A stretch of 64,000 nucleotides of DNA from Pelomonas paludis (GTDB lineage Bacteria; Pseudomonadota; Gammaproteobacteria; Burkholderiales; Burkholderiaceae_C), in assembly GCF_039872745.1 (NCBI RefSeq), contig NZ_JBDPZD010000001.1:620001-684000 (forward strand), read 5' to 3'. Position 1 is the first letter of the stretch. The number at the start of each line of letters is the position of its first letter. The notes beneath the pieces were generated by a model, which worked only from the letters and a program-made list of their open reading frames with translations, had not been told where the DNA came from and did not search any database. Position numbers and translations under genes: made by a program. Of this stretch, positions 15,580 to 23,667 are shown one piece after another.

Positions 15580-16145
15580 GCGGAGCCTTTCACCCACGCG
15601 GCCAGGCGCTTGAGCCCGCGATGCACCTGCACCTTGACGGCAGCCTCGGTGGCGCCGGTGGCGGTGGCCGCTTCGGCATGGGTCATGCCGGCCAGGTGGA
15701 CGAGTTCGATGGACCGGCGCTGGGCGTCGGGCAGGGTCTGGAGCAGCTGGCGCAGGTCACGCCGCGCCTCGTGCTGCGGGGCCTGGGCATCGACGGCCAG
15801 CTCGCCCCAGGCAGCCTCGTCGTCGGGCAAGGTCTGCATCTCGGGCCGGCGGCCCTGGCGGCGCCAGTGGTCGATGAGGCGGTGCCGCGCAATCGCCTGC
15901 ACCCAGGCGCTGAGCGGCACAGAGCCGTCATAGCTGCCGCGGTGGGCATGCAGCGACAGCAGCACCTCTTGCACCATGTCCTCGACCTCGTCCGGTGTGT
16001 CCAACATGCGGCGGCGCAGATAGCCGCGCAGCCGCTGCGCAATGAGCGTCAAGGCCTGCCGGTAGGCCGCCTCGTCACCCGCCTGGCCACGGTCCCAGCA
16101 GGGCCGGAGTTCGGCCTCAAAGGCTTCTGGGGTGGCAGACGACAT
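15576..16145 (-). CDS. sigF: ECF-type RNA polymerase sigma factor, SigF-like
   Basis: The 189-residue protein has ECF sigma region 2 (RLRGYLRRRMLDTPDEVEDM, VQEVLLSLH, WVQAIARHRLIDHWRR) and region 4 (LLQTLPDAQRRSIELVHLAG, then EAATATGATEAAVKVQVHRG). The NrsF-type anti-sigma gene follows with overlap, which identifies it as SigF-like. A promoter-like GTAACC-N16-CGTACTTG ends one base before the ATG, so its own message would be leaderless or nearly so. It is expected to direct transcription of itself and of the divergent arsS operon. Confidence 0.93.
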   Translation of the reverse strand: MSSATPEAFEAELRPCWDRGQAGDEAAYRQALTLIAQRLRGYLRRRMLDTPDEVEDMVQEVLLSLHAHRGSYDGSVPLSAWVQAIARHRLIDHWRRQGRRPEMQTLPDDEAAWGELAVDAQAPQHEARRDLRQLLQTLPDAQRRSIELVHLAGMTHAEAATATGATEAAVKVQVHRGLKRLAAWVKGSA

Positions 16146-16146
16146 G

Positions 16147-16176
16147 CAAGTACGACGAGGGGCGCAAAAGGGTTAC
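16147..16176 (-). promoter_or_regulatory. Candidate ECF (SigF) promoter of the sigF operon
   Basis: On the minus strand GTAACC (16176-16171), sixteen bases and CGTACTTG (16154-16147) form an ECF-type promoter. One base later the ATG of sigF begins, implying a leaderless or nearly leaderless transcript. The same two boxes with the same spacing face the arsS operon. GTAACC-type -35 boxes are typical of several ECF groups. The assignment to SigF is inference. Confidence 0.65.
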
Positions 16177-16211
16177 ACGCGAACGAGGGGGCAAAAAGAT
16201 TCTAGGAGTCG

Positions 16212-16241
16212 GTAACCAATCGGCCCGGCCGTGCGTACTTG
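16212..16241 (+). promoter_or_regulatory. Candidate ECF (SigF) promoter of the arsS operon
   Basis: GTAACC (16212-16217), sixteen bases and CGTACTTG (16234-16241) repeat exactly the boxes and spacing found upstream of sigF, in the opposite direction. Transcription would begin near 16247. That excludes an upstream in-frame TTG at 16239 and supports ATG 16272 as the start of arsS. Confidence 0.68.
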
Positions 16242-16271
16242 TTGGCACCTCACGCTGCTGATCGCACCGCC

Positions 16272-17222
16272 ATGCACGCCACGCTGCCCCTGCTGCAAGC
16301 CACCGACTTCCCGGCCCTGCGCCGCCGCCCGCTCGACACCCTGCAGGTCAACCTCGGCTATCGCTGCAACCAAAGCTGCGTGCACTGCCACGTGGCGGCC
16401 AGCCCGCAGCGCACCGAGATGATGGACGCCGAGACCGTGGACCTGGTCATTGAGGTGCTGGTGGCACGTCGCGTCGCGCTGCTGGATCTCACCGGCGGCG
16501 CGCCCGAAATGAACCCGCACTTCCGTCGCCTCGTTGAGGCCGCACGGGCACGCGGCGTGCGCGTGATCGACCGCTGCAACCTGACCATCCTCTCGGAGCC
16601 CGGCTACGAAGACCTGGCCGACTTCCTGGCCGCGCAGGGCGTCGAGGTCACCGCCTCACTTCCCTGCTACAGCGCCGAGCGGGTGGACCGCCAACGCGGC
16701 GACGGCGTGTTTGACCGCTCGATCAGCGGGCTGCAAAGGCTCAATGCCCTGGGCTATGGCCAGCCTGAAACGGGCCTCACACTCAACCTCGTCTACAACC
16801 CCCAAGGCCCCAGCCTGCCGCCCGCACAAGGCCCGCTGGAGGCGGACTACAAGCGCGAGCTGGGCGCGCACTTCGGCATCGTCTTCAACCAGCTCTTTGC
16901 GCTGGCCAACATGCCCATCCAGCGCTTCGGCAGCATGCTGATCAGCCAGGGCAAGTTCCGTGGCTACCTGCAGCTGCTGCAGGACGCCTACCGGCCCGAG
17001 AACCTCGACACGGTGATGTGCCGCAGCCTGGTGAGCGTGGACTACCAGGGCGACCTCTACGACTGCGACTTCAACCAGATGCTCAAGCTGCCCGCCGCGC
17101 GCCGCCACCTGCGCGAGCTGCTGACGGCCGACAACGCGGGCGATGCCATCCGCGTGGCGCAGCACTGCTACGGCTGCACGGCCGGGCAGGGCTCCAGCTG
17201 CGGCGGCGCGCTGGCGGCGTGA
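16272..17222 (+). CDS. arsS: Arsenosugar-type radical SAM protein ArsS
   Basis: The 316-residue protein is a radical SAM enzyme with the iron-sulfur motif LGYRCNQSCVHCH (Cys32, Cys36, Cys39). LLDLTGGAPEMNPHF and RVIDRCNLTILSEPGYEDL are characteristic of the ArsS family. The C-terminal Cys-rich end, HCYGCTAGQGSSCGGAL, matches its DUF3641-type domain. ArsS makes 5'-deoxy-5'-dimethylarsinoyl adenosine in arsenosugar synthesis, acting after ArsM. No arsM is in this window. It starts at ATG 16272 after an ECF-type promoter and has no clear ribosome site. Its stop overlaps the next gene (TGATG). Confidence 0.9.
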   Translation: MHATLPLLQATDFPALRRRPLDTLQVNLGYRCNQSCVHCHVAASPQRTEMMDAETVDLVIEVLVARRVALLDLTGGAPEMNPHFRRLVEAARARGVRVIDRCNLTILSEPGYEDLADFLAAQGVEVTASLPCYSAERVDRQRGDGVFDRSISGLQRLNALGYGQPETGLTLNLVYNPQGPSLPPAQGPLEADYKRELGAHFGIVFNQLFALANMPIQRFGSMLISQGKFRGYLQLLQDAYRPENLDTVMCRSLVSVDYQGDLYDCDFNQMLKLPAARRHLRELLTADNAGDAIRVAQHCYGCTAGQGSSCGGALAA

Positions 17223-19360
17223 TGAAGCGCTTGCTGCTCGTCGTCGCGGCGCTGTTCGCGGCATGGCTGCTGGCGCGGCACTTGGGCGTGGCCGATGCGC
17301 TGAGCCTCGACGCCCTCAAGGCCCGCCAGGCTGCGCTGCAAGCGCGCGTGGCGGCCGAGCCGCTGCTGAGCAGCCTGGTCTTTGTCGCCATCTACGTGGC
17401 AGCAGCCGCCCTCTCGCTGCCCGGCGCCGTGGTGCTGACGCTGGCGGGAGGCGCGCTGTTTGGCTTTGCGCACGGCCTGGTGCTGGTGTCGGTGGGATCG
17501 ACGCTGGGCGCGCTGCTGGCCTTCCTGGCTGCGCGCTACTTGTTGCGCGATGCCGTGCAGCGCCGCTTTGGCGAGCGGCTCAAGGCGCTGAATGAGGGCT
17601 TCAAGAAGGAGGGCTGGGTCTACCTGCTGAGCCTGCGCCTGGTGCCGCTGTTCCCGTTCTGGCTCGTCAACCTCTTGATGGCCCTCACGCCCATGCGCGC
17701 GCTGCCCTATGCCGGGGTCTCGATGCTTGGCATGCTGCCCGGCACGGCCGTCTACGTGAACGCGGGCACGCAGCTGGCCGGCATTGCGCGGCCGGCCGAC
17801 GTGCTCTCGCCCGGGCTGCTCGCGTCCTTCGTGTTGCTGGGCCTCTTCCCGCTGATCGCCAAGGCGGTGATGCGCAGCATCGAGGCACGCCGCGCCTATG
17901 CGGGCTTCAAGCGGCCCCGGCGTTTCGATCGCAACCTCATCGTCATCGGCGCCGGTGCCGGTGGCCTGGTCACCAGCTACATCGCCGCCGCCGTCAAGGC
18001 CAAGGTCACGCTGATCGAAGGCCACCGCATGGGTGGCGACTGCCTCAACACCGGCTGCGTGCCAAGCAAGGCCTTGATCCGCTCGGCGCACGCCGCGCAG
18101 GCGCTGCGCGAGGCGTCCGCCTTTGGGCTTGCACCGGCCACGCCCCAGGTGGACTTCGCCGCCGTGATGGCCCGCGTGCGCCGCGTGGTGGCCGACATCG
18201 AGCCGCACGACTCGGTCGAGCGCTACACGGCCCTGGGCGTGGACGTGGTGCCCGGCCATGCGCGCCTCGTGGACCCCTGGACGGTCGAGATCGACGGCCG
18301 CACGCGCCTCACCGCGCCCAACATCGTCATCGCCACCGGCGCACAGCCCTTTGTCCCGCCCATACCCGGCCTGGCCAACGTGAGCGTGCTGACCTCGGAC
18401 ACCGTCTGGCAACTGACCGAGGCCCCGCGCCGCCTGCTGGTGCTGGGCGGCGGGCCGATTGGCTGCGAGCTGGCGCAGGCCTTTGCGCGGCTCGGCGTGG
18501 CCGTCACGCAGGTAGAGATGGCGCCGCGCCTGATGGGCCGCGAGGACGCCGAGGTCTCAAACCTCGTGCAGGCGCAGCTCGAACGCGACGGCGTGCAAGT
18601 GCTGTGCGGCCACCGCGCGCTGCGGGCCGACCGCGCATGCGACGTGCAGCGCCTGTGGGTCGAGCACGCCGGGCATGAGCTGGCACTGGAGTTCGACGCG
18701 ATCCTGGTGGCCGTGGGCCGGCAGGCGCGCGTCACCGGCTTCGGCCTCGAAGAACTCGGTGTGCCGCTCACGAAGCGCGGCACGGTCGACGTCAACGCGC
18801 AGCTGCAGTCCACCAAGTACCCCAACCTCTACGCAGTGGGCGACGTGGCCGGGCCTTATCAGTTCACGCACACCGCCGCGCACATGGCCTGGTACGCGGC
18901 AGTGAACGCGCTGTTCGGCCGCTTCAAACGCTTCGCGGTGGACTACCGCGTGGTGCCCTGGGTCACCTTCACCGACCCCGAGGTCGCCCGCGTCGGGCTG
19001 TCGGAGGCCGAGGCGGCCGAGCAGCACATCGCCGTTGAAGTGACCCGCTTCGAGCTGCACGAGCTGGACCGCGCCATCACCGAGGGCGCCACGCAGGGCT
19101 TTGTGAAAGTGCTCACCGCGCCGGGCAGCGACACCATCCTCGGCGCCACCATCGTGGGCGCGCACGCGGGCGAGCTGCTCGCCGAGTTCGTGCTCGCCAT
19201 GAAGCACGGCCTGGGCCTCTCCAAGATCCTTGGCACCATCCACGCCTACCCCACCTGGGTCGAGGCCAACAAGTACGCGGCCGGCAGTTGGAAGCGCGCG
19301 CATGCGCCCGAGAAGCTGCTGGCTTGGATCAAGCGCTTCCACGACTGGGAGCGCGGGTGA
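17222..19360 (+). CDS. VTT/TVP38 membrane domain fused to FAD disulfide oxidoreductase
   Basis: This 712-residue fusion has two parts. Residues 1-225 form a TVP38/TMEM64 (VTT) membrane domain, with LPGAVVLTLAGGALFG at 66-81 and RLVPLFPFWLVN at 139-150. Residues about 235-712 form a class-I pyridine-nucleotide disulfide oxidoreductase with FAD motif IGAGAGG (242-248), redox pair GGDCLNTGCVPSK (Cys274, Cys279), NAD motif LGGGPIGCELAQ and catalytic HAYPTWVE near the end. It resembles mercuric reductase but lacks the N-terminal metal-binding domain and the C-terminal Cys pair. An electron-transfer role at the membrane is inferred. It overlaps both neighbours (TGATG). Confidence 0.9.
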   Translation: MKRLLLVVAALFAAWLLARHLGVADALSLDALKARQAALQARVAAEPLLSSLVFVAIYVAAAALSLPGAVVLTLAGGALFGFAHGLVLVSVGSTLGALLAFLAARYLLRDAVQRRFGERLKALNEGFKKEGWVYLLSLRLVPLFPFWLVNLLMALTPMRALPYAGVSMLGMLPGTAVYVNAGTQLAGIARPADVLSPGLLASFVLLGLFPLIAKAVMRSIEARRAYAGFKRPRRFDRNLIVIGAGAGGLVTSYIAAAVKAKVTLIEGHRMGGDCLNTGCVPSKALIRSAHAAQALREASAFGLAPATPQVDFAAVMARVRRVVADIEPHDSVERYTALGVDVVPGHARLVDPWTVEIDGRTRLTAPNIVIATGAQPFVPPIPGLANVSVLTSDTVWQLTEAPRRLLVLGGGPIGCELAQAFARLGVAVTQVEMAPRLMGREDAEVSNLVQAQLERDGVQVLCGHRALRADRACDVQRLWVEHAGHELALEFDAILVAVGRQARVTGFGLEELGVPLTKRGTVDVNAQLQSTKYPNLYAVGDVAGPYQFTHTAAHMAWYAAVNALFGRFKRFAVDYRVVPWVTFTDPEVARVGLSEAEAAEQHIAVEVTRFELHELDRAITEGATQGFVKVLTAPGSDTILGATIVGAHAGELLAEFVLAMKHGLGLSKILGTIHAYPTWVEANKYAAGSWKRAHAPEKLLAWIKRFHDWERG

Positions 19361-20034
19361 TGCAGATCGCCATCGTCATCCCGGCGCTGAACGAAGCCGC
19401 ACGCCTGCCCGCGCTGCTGGCGGCCCTGCAACCACTGCGCACACGCGGCGTGGAGTTGATCGTGGCCGACGGTGGGTCGGGGGACTGCAGCCGCGAGCTG
19501 GCGGCGCCGTTTGTGGACTGCGTGATCGAAGCCCCACGCGGCCGCGCGCGGCAGATGAACGCGGGGGCTGCGGTGGCGAGGGGCGAGGTGCTGCTTTTCC
19601 TGCACGCTGACACGACGCTGCCGCCGGATGCTGACCGCCTGATCACCCAGGCCCTGGCCAGCGGCGCGGCCTGGGGCCGCTTTGATGTGCGCATCGACGG
19701 CCGCTCGCGCTGGCTGCCCGTCGTCGGCTTCTTGATGAACCTGCGCTCGCGCTGGACCGGCATCGCCACGGGCGACCAGGCGATGTTTGTGCGGCGGGCG
19801 GTGTTCGAGAAGCTCGGCCGTTTCCCCGGCCAGCCGCTGATGGAGGACATCGAACTCAGCAAGCGCCTGCTCGCCGCCGGCCACCGCCCGGCCTGCCTGC
19901 GCGCGCGCGTCACCACCTCGGGCCGCCGCTGGGACGAGCGCGGGCCGCTGCGCACCATCGTGCTGATGTGGCTGCTGCGCTGGCGCTACTGGCGCGGCGC
20001 GTCGGCCCAAAGCCTTTGGGAGGCGTACCGGTGA
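19360..20034 (+). CDS. Arsenosugar-type family 2 glycosyltransferase (TIGR04283-like)
   Basis: The 224-residue protein is a GT-A fold family 2 glycosyltransferase. It starts with IAIVIPALNEAARLPALL, has the nucleotide-sugar motif ELIVADGGSGD near 32-42, RARQMNAGAAVARGEVLLFL, and the DxD-equivalent HADT. A late GDQAMFVRR and MEDIELSKRL complete the family pattern. This subgroup is consistently found with ArsS in arsenosugar loci. It is cytoplasmic or membrane-associated, with a hydrophobic C-terminus (IVLMWLLRWRYW). The start ATG overlaps the preceding stop. Confidence 0.88.
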   Translation: MQIAIVIPALNEAARLPALLAALQPLRTRGVELIVADGGSGDCSRELAAPFVDCVIEAPRGRARQMNAGAAVARGEVLLFLHADTTLPPDADRLITQALASGAAWGRFDVRIDGRSRWLPVVGFLMNLRSRWTGIATGDQAMFVRRAVFEKLGRFPGQPLMEDIELSKRLLAAGHRPACLRARVTTSGRRWDERGPLRTIVLMWLLRWRYWRGASAQSLWEAYR

Positions 20035-20639
20035 AGGACGCCAGCATCACCATCCTGGCCAAGGCCCCGGTCGCGGGCTTTGCCAAGACGCGCCTCATCC
20101 CGGCGTTGGGGCCTGCAGGAGCGGCAGCTGTGGCCATGCAGTTGCTCGACCACACGGTGACCGAAGCCTTGGCCGCAGGCCTGGGTGAAGTGCGTCTGCT
20201 AGGCGCGCCCGACGCCACGCACCCGGCCTTCAAGGGCTATGCGGCGAGCCTGCGCCTGGGCGCGCAGTCCAGCGGCGACCTGGGCCTGCGCATGCACACG
20301 GCCCTGTCCGACGCGCTGGCCACACACCCGCTGGCCTTGCTGGTGGGCACCGACGCGCCGGCCCTCGACCGCAGCCTGCTGCGCAGCGCAGCCAAGGCCC
20401 TGCTGCGACACGACGCGGTGTTTGTGCCCGCGCTGGACGGCGGCTATGCGCTGGTGGGCCTGCGCGGGCGCAGCTGGCCCGAACTCTTTGAGGGCATGAC
20501 CTGGAGCACCGACCGCGTGATGGCCGACACCCGCGCGCGCCTGCAGCGCCTGGGCCTGCGCTGGCACGAGCTGCCGGCGGTGTCGGACATCGACGAGCCG
20601 ACCGACCTGGCCCACCTGCCTGAAGGATGGCTGGCATGA
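20031..20639 (+). CDS. Arsenosugar-type glycosyltransferase (DUF2064/TIGR04282-like)
   Basis: The 202-residue protein belongs to the DUF2064 group with a CofC-like nucleotidyltransferase fold. Recognisable elements are ITILAKAPVAGFAKTRLIPA at the start, GDLGLRMHTAL near 82, LLVGTDAPALDRSLL near 105 and PALDGGYALVGLRG near 133. The family is annotated together with ArsS and TIGR04283 enzymes as part of arsenosugar assembly, although the exact reaction is not proven. The start is GTG 20031 in a GTGA overlap with the preceding gene. The stop overlaps the next start. Confidence 0.87.
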   Translation: MKDASITILAKAPVAGFAKTRLIPALGPAGAAAVAMQLLDHTVTEALAAGLGEVRLLGAPDATHPAFKGYAASLRLGAQSSGDLGLRMHTALSDALATHPLALLVGTDAPALDRSLLRSAAKALLRHDAVFVPALDGGYALVGLRGRSWPELFEGMTWSTDRVMADTRARLQRLGLRWHELPAVSDIDEPTDLAHLPEGWLA

Positions 20640-21739
20640 CAGTCGCAACCCCCGCGCGCCTCGTGCTGCTGGGCGGCGGGCATGCGCATGCCTTGACGCT
20701 GCTGGCCTGGGCCCCGATGGCGGGGCTGGACGTCGTGCTCATCAGCCCGCAGCGCGAGGCCTGCTACTCGGGCCTGGTGCCGGCCTGGCTGGCAGGCCGC
20801 ATCGCGCCGGAAGCCTTGACGCTGGATCTCGCCGCGCTGTGCCACGCGGCCGGCGCGCGCCTCGTGATCGACGAGGCCACCGGCCTGGACCCCGATCGGC
20901 GCGTGCTGATGCTCGCCCACGCCGGCGCGCTGCGCTACGACCTGCTGTCCATCAACACCGGCTCGACCCTGCACGCCCCGGCGCACGCAGGCCCAGTGCT
21001 GGCGCTGCGCCCGCTGCCGCGCCTGCTGGCCGAATGGCCCATGCGGCTGGCCGAGTGGCAACGGGGCGAAGGCCCGATCGCGCTCGACTTGGTGGGCGGC
21101 GGCGCAGCGGGCGTGGAGGTGATGCTGGCCGCCCTGCACCGGCTACGCACGCTGCGGCCTGATAGGGCCGTCACACCGCGCCTCTTTTGCAGCAGCGCGC
21201 GATTGCTGCCCGGCCACAACGCTGGCGTGGTGCGCCGCGCCGAGGCTGCGCTGCAGCGCGCCGGTGTGCAGCTCAAGGCCGGCACACGCTGGCAGCTGGG
21301 CGACAGCGCCCCCGGTAGCTGGCTGCTGTGGGCCGCCGGGGCGGAGCCGCCCGACTGGCTGGCGCAATGCGGTCTGCAACTGAGCGCGGACGGCTATGCG
21401 GCCGTGCGCCCCAGCCTGCAGTCCACCTCGCACGACAACGTCTTCGCGGCCGGTGACAGCGCCGCCTTCACGCCGCCGCTCGGCAAGTCCGGCGTGCGCG
21501 CCGTGCGCATGGCGCCCACGCTGGCGCACAACCTGCGCGCCGCCGTGCGCGGCCAGCCGCTCCAGGCCCACCAACCCCAGCGCGACACGCTCGCCCTGCT
21601 GGCCCTGCCCGATGGCCGTGCCATTGCGAGCCGTGGCCACTGGCTGGCCGCGCAAGGCCGCGCCGTGGGCTGGTGGAAGGACTGGCTGGACCACCGCTTC
21701 ATGCACCGCTTTTCATCCATCGCTCATCAAGCACCATGA
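20636..21739 (+). CDS. FAD-dependent oxidoreductase of the SelD-associated type
   Basis: The 367-residue protein is a single-domain FAD/NAD oxidoreductase. It has the dinucleotide motif LVLLGGGHAHALTLL at the start, DLVGGGAAGVEVMLAALH near 145 and the late FAD site NVFAAGDSAAF near 275. The GGGHAH form and overall length match the family that occurs alone or fused to selenide, water dikinase (TIGR03169 type). Here no SelD domain is present. Start ATG 20636 has AAGGAT upstream and overlaps the previous stop. It may supply electrons for a selenium-, sulfur- or arsenic-related step, which is inference. Confidence 0.83.
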   Translation: MTVATPARLVLLGGGHAHALTLLAWAPMAGLDVVLISPQREACYSGLVPAWLAGRIAPEALTLDLAALCHAAGARLVIDEATGLDPDRRVLMLAHAGALRYDLLSINTGSTLHAPAHAGPVLALRPLPRLLAEWPMRLAEWQRGEGPIALDLVGGGAAGVEVMLAALHRLRTLRPDRAVTPRLFCSSARLLPGHNAGVVRRAEAALQRAGVQLKAGTRWQLGDSAPGSWLLWAAGAEPPDWLAQCGLQLSADGYAAVRPSLQSTSHDNVFAAGDSAAFTPPLGKSGVRAVRMAPTLAHNLRAAVRGQPLQAHQPQRDTLALLALPDGRAIASRGHWLAAQGRAVGWWKDWLDHRFMHRFSSIAHQAP

Positions 21740-22644
21740 CCTTGACTCGCCGCCTCTTTGCCGGCCTGCTGCTCGCAGGCGCCTCGCTCAGCTCCTCACT
21801 CAGCACCTGGGCCCAAGCGCCCACTGCGCCGGCCCCGCTGGTGTTTGGCGTGGGCCTGTTCCAGCCCGACCGCGAGAAGAACGACGCCACCTACCGCCCG
21901 CTGGCCGAGCACCTGGCCGCGCGCCTGGGCCGGCCCGTGCAGCTGCGCACCGTGGACACCTGGGAGGGCCTGGCCAAGAGCCTGGCCAGCGGCGAGACCG
22001 ACATCGCGCTGATGGGCCCCTGGGGCTATGTGCTTGCCAACCACGAGGCCGGCGCGCAGGCGGTGGCCACCATCCTCTACGAAGGCAAGCCCGAGTACCA
22101 CGCGCTCATCGTCACGCACCCGGGCTCAGGCCTCAGCAGCGCGCAAGACCTGACCGGCCCCAAGGGCCGGGGCCTCTCCTTTGCCTTTGGCGACAAGGGT
22201 TCGACCTCGGGCTACCTGATCCCGCTGCACTTCTTCCTGCAGCAGGGGCTGGACCCCGAGAAGCACTTCGCCCGCGTGCTCTACACCAAGCACCAAGCCA
22301 TCGAGACCCAAGTGGCCGCCGGCCAGCTCGACGCCGGGGCCGACTACAACCGCAACCGCAACGCCATGATCGACCAGGGTCTGATCAAGGCCGAGCAGAG
22401 CCGCGTGATCTGGCAATCGCCCCCGCTGCCCAACGACGCAGTGGCCGTGCGCGCGGGGCTCTTCACTGACCGCGCCTTTGTGCAAAAGCTGCAAGCCGCG
22501 CTGGTGGAGGTAGGCCCCTTGCTGGCCAAGCAACCGGCGCTGCTGCCCGCGCGCTACACGGGCTTTGTCACGGCGGAGAACGCCTTCTACAAGCCCATCC
22601 GCGACGCCGGCTTGGCCACCGGCAAGCTCACACCAAAGCGATGA
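21736..22644 (+). CDS. phnD: PhnD-like phosphate/phosphonate ABC binding protein
   Basis: The 302-residue protein has a signal peptide ending TWA, then PLVFGVGLFQPDREKNDATY. The PhnD hallmarks are WEGLAKSLASGETDIALMGPWGYVLA, LIVTHPGSGLSSAQDL and SFAFGDKGSTSGYLIP. PhnD-type proteins bind phosphonates, phosphite or related oxyanions in the periplasm. In this arsenosugar-type operon the ligand could be an arsenic- or phosphorus-containing compound, which is inference. ATGA overlap joins it to the oxidoreductase. A 180-base gap with a structured repeat separates it from the permease. Confidence 0.9.
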   Translation: MTLTRRLFAGLLLAGASLSSSLSTWAQAPTAPAPLVFGVGLFQPDREKNDATYRPLAEHLAARLGRPVQLRTVDTWEGLAKSLASGETDIALMGPWGYVLANHEAGAQAVATILYEGKPEYHALIVTHPGSGLSSAQDLTGPKGRGLSFAFGDKGSTSGYLIPLHFFLQQGLDPEKHFARVLYTKHQAIETQVAAGQLDAGADYNRNRNAMIDQGLIKAEQSRVIWQSPPLPNDAVAVRAGLFTDRAFVQKLQAALVEVGPLLAKQPALLPARYTGFVTAENAFYKPIRDAGLATGKLTPKR

Positions 22645-22780
22645 GTTCGCCCCTCGTCCACTCGCGCCTCGCTGAACGCGGGCGAGCCTGGCCGATCCCC
22701 CGAGGGGATGCGGCTGTCAGCGGCATTGAGCCGCTGACAGCCTCCAACGGGCCGGCTTGGGGCGGCCCGGCGCTCGGCCC
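22641..22780 (+). repeat. Structured intergenic repeat, copy A
   Basis: This element sits between the PhnD-like and PhnE-like genes. It contains three hairpins in order. The first is ATCCCC-CGA-GGGGAT. The second is an 11-base stem CTGTCAGCGGC with loop ATTGA and arm GCCGCTGACAG. The third is CGGGCCG pairing with CGGCCCG. A second copy at 44053-44193 keeps the conserved blocks, the ATTGA loop and the third stem, but changes both strands of the first two stems so that pairing is preserved. It could adjust relative expression within the operon. Confidence 0.7.
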
Positions 22781-22824
22781 AAAGCACGCACTGCTCACGC
22801 GATTCAGCGGGGAGGGGCACTGAC

Positions 22825-23667
22825 GTGCGCCTGCGCTGGTTCACTGCTGCCTACGTGCTGCTGCTGGCCCTGTGCTTGGGCGGCCTGGCTGCGCAATCGG
22901 AGCTGAACTTCGGCCGCGCGCCCTGGGCCAACCTCACGCGCACCGTGGGCGAGCTGGCGCGGCCGAGTTTTCTGGACCTGTGGTGGGGCCCCGAGCGCAT
23001 CGAGTACCGCAGCGACGATGGCCGGCTGCTGCGCGTGGACGATGCGCGCGCCACCGAAGCCAGCTTCCTGCTGGCTGTGGCGCGCGGTGCGTGGACGACC
23101 TTCCAGATCGCCACGCTGGGGTCGCTGCTCGCCGCGGTGCTGGCGCTGCCGCTGGCCCTGCTGGCGGCACGCCGGCTGCACGCGCCGCTGTGGGCACAGC
23201 GCGCCGCACGGGGCCTGCTGGGCGCCACGCGCGCGGTGCACACGCTGGTGTTCGGCCTGCTGCTCGTGGGCATCGTGGGGCTGGGGCCGATGGCGGGCAT
23301 CCTGGCCATTGCGCTGCACAGCCTGGGCACCTACGGCAAGCTGTTTGCCGAGAGCATCGAGTCGCTCGACGGCGAGGCCATCGAGGCCGTGCGCGCCACC
23401 GGCGCCACGCCGCTGCAGGTGTTTGGCCGCGCGGTGCTGCCGCAGGTGGCGCCGCAGTTCGTCAGCCACCACCTCTACCTGTGGGAGTTCAACTTCCGCG
23501 ACTCGACGGTGCTGGGCCTGATTGGCGCAGGCGGCCTGGGCCTGTTGATCAGCGAGGCGGTGAGCCTCTTCCAGTGGCCGCGCCTGGCGACGCTGCTGTT
23601 GGTGGTGATCGCACTGGTCACGGTGTTCGACAGCGTCTCACACCGACTGCGGGAGCGCCTGCTGTGA
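22825..23667 (+). CDS. phnE: PhnE-like ABC transporter permease
   Basis: The 280-residue protein starts at GTG 22825 and has about five to six membrane segments. The EAA-type loop SIESLDGEAIEAVRATGATP with a following VLPQVAPQF marks the contact with the ATPase. The last part, RDSTVLGLIGAGGLGLLISE, is typical of PhnE permeases. It should form the channel of the importer with the PhnD- and PhnC-like neighbours. Its stop overlaps the start of the ATPase gene (GTGA). Confidence 0.9.
   Translation: MRLRWFTAAYVLLLALCLGGLAAQSELNFGRAPWANLTRTVGELARPSFLDLWWGPERIEYRSDDGRLLRVDDARATEASFLLAVARGAWTTFQIATLGSLLAAVLALPLALLAARRLHAPLWAQRAARGLLGATRAVHTLVFGLLLVGIVGLGPMAGILAIALHSLGTYGKLFAESIESLDGEAIEAVRATGATPLQVFGRAVLPQVAPQFVSHHLYLWEFNFRDSTVLGLIGAGGLGLLISEAVSLFQWPRLATLLLVVIALVTVFDSVSHRLRERLL

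Noticed and set aside
17150..17222. ArsS as a selenoprotein with read-through of TGA
   Set aside because: The C-terminal Cys cluster is complete before the TGA, and the next gene starts inside that stop, so ordinary termination is expected.
17222..19360. Mercuric reductase (merA)
   Set aside because: The N-terminal metal-binding domain, C-terminal Cys pair and any mer neighbours are absent.
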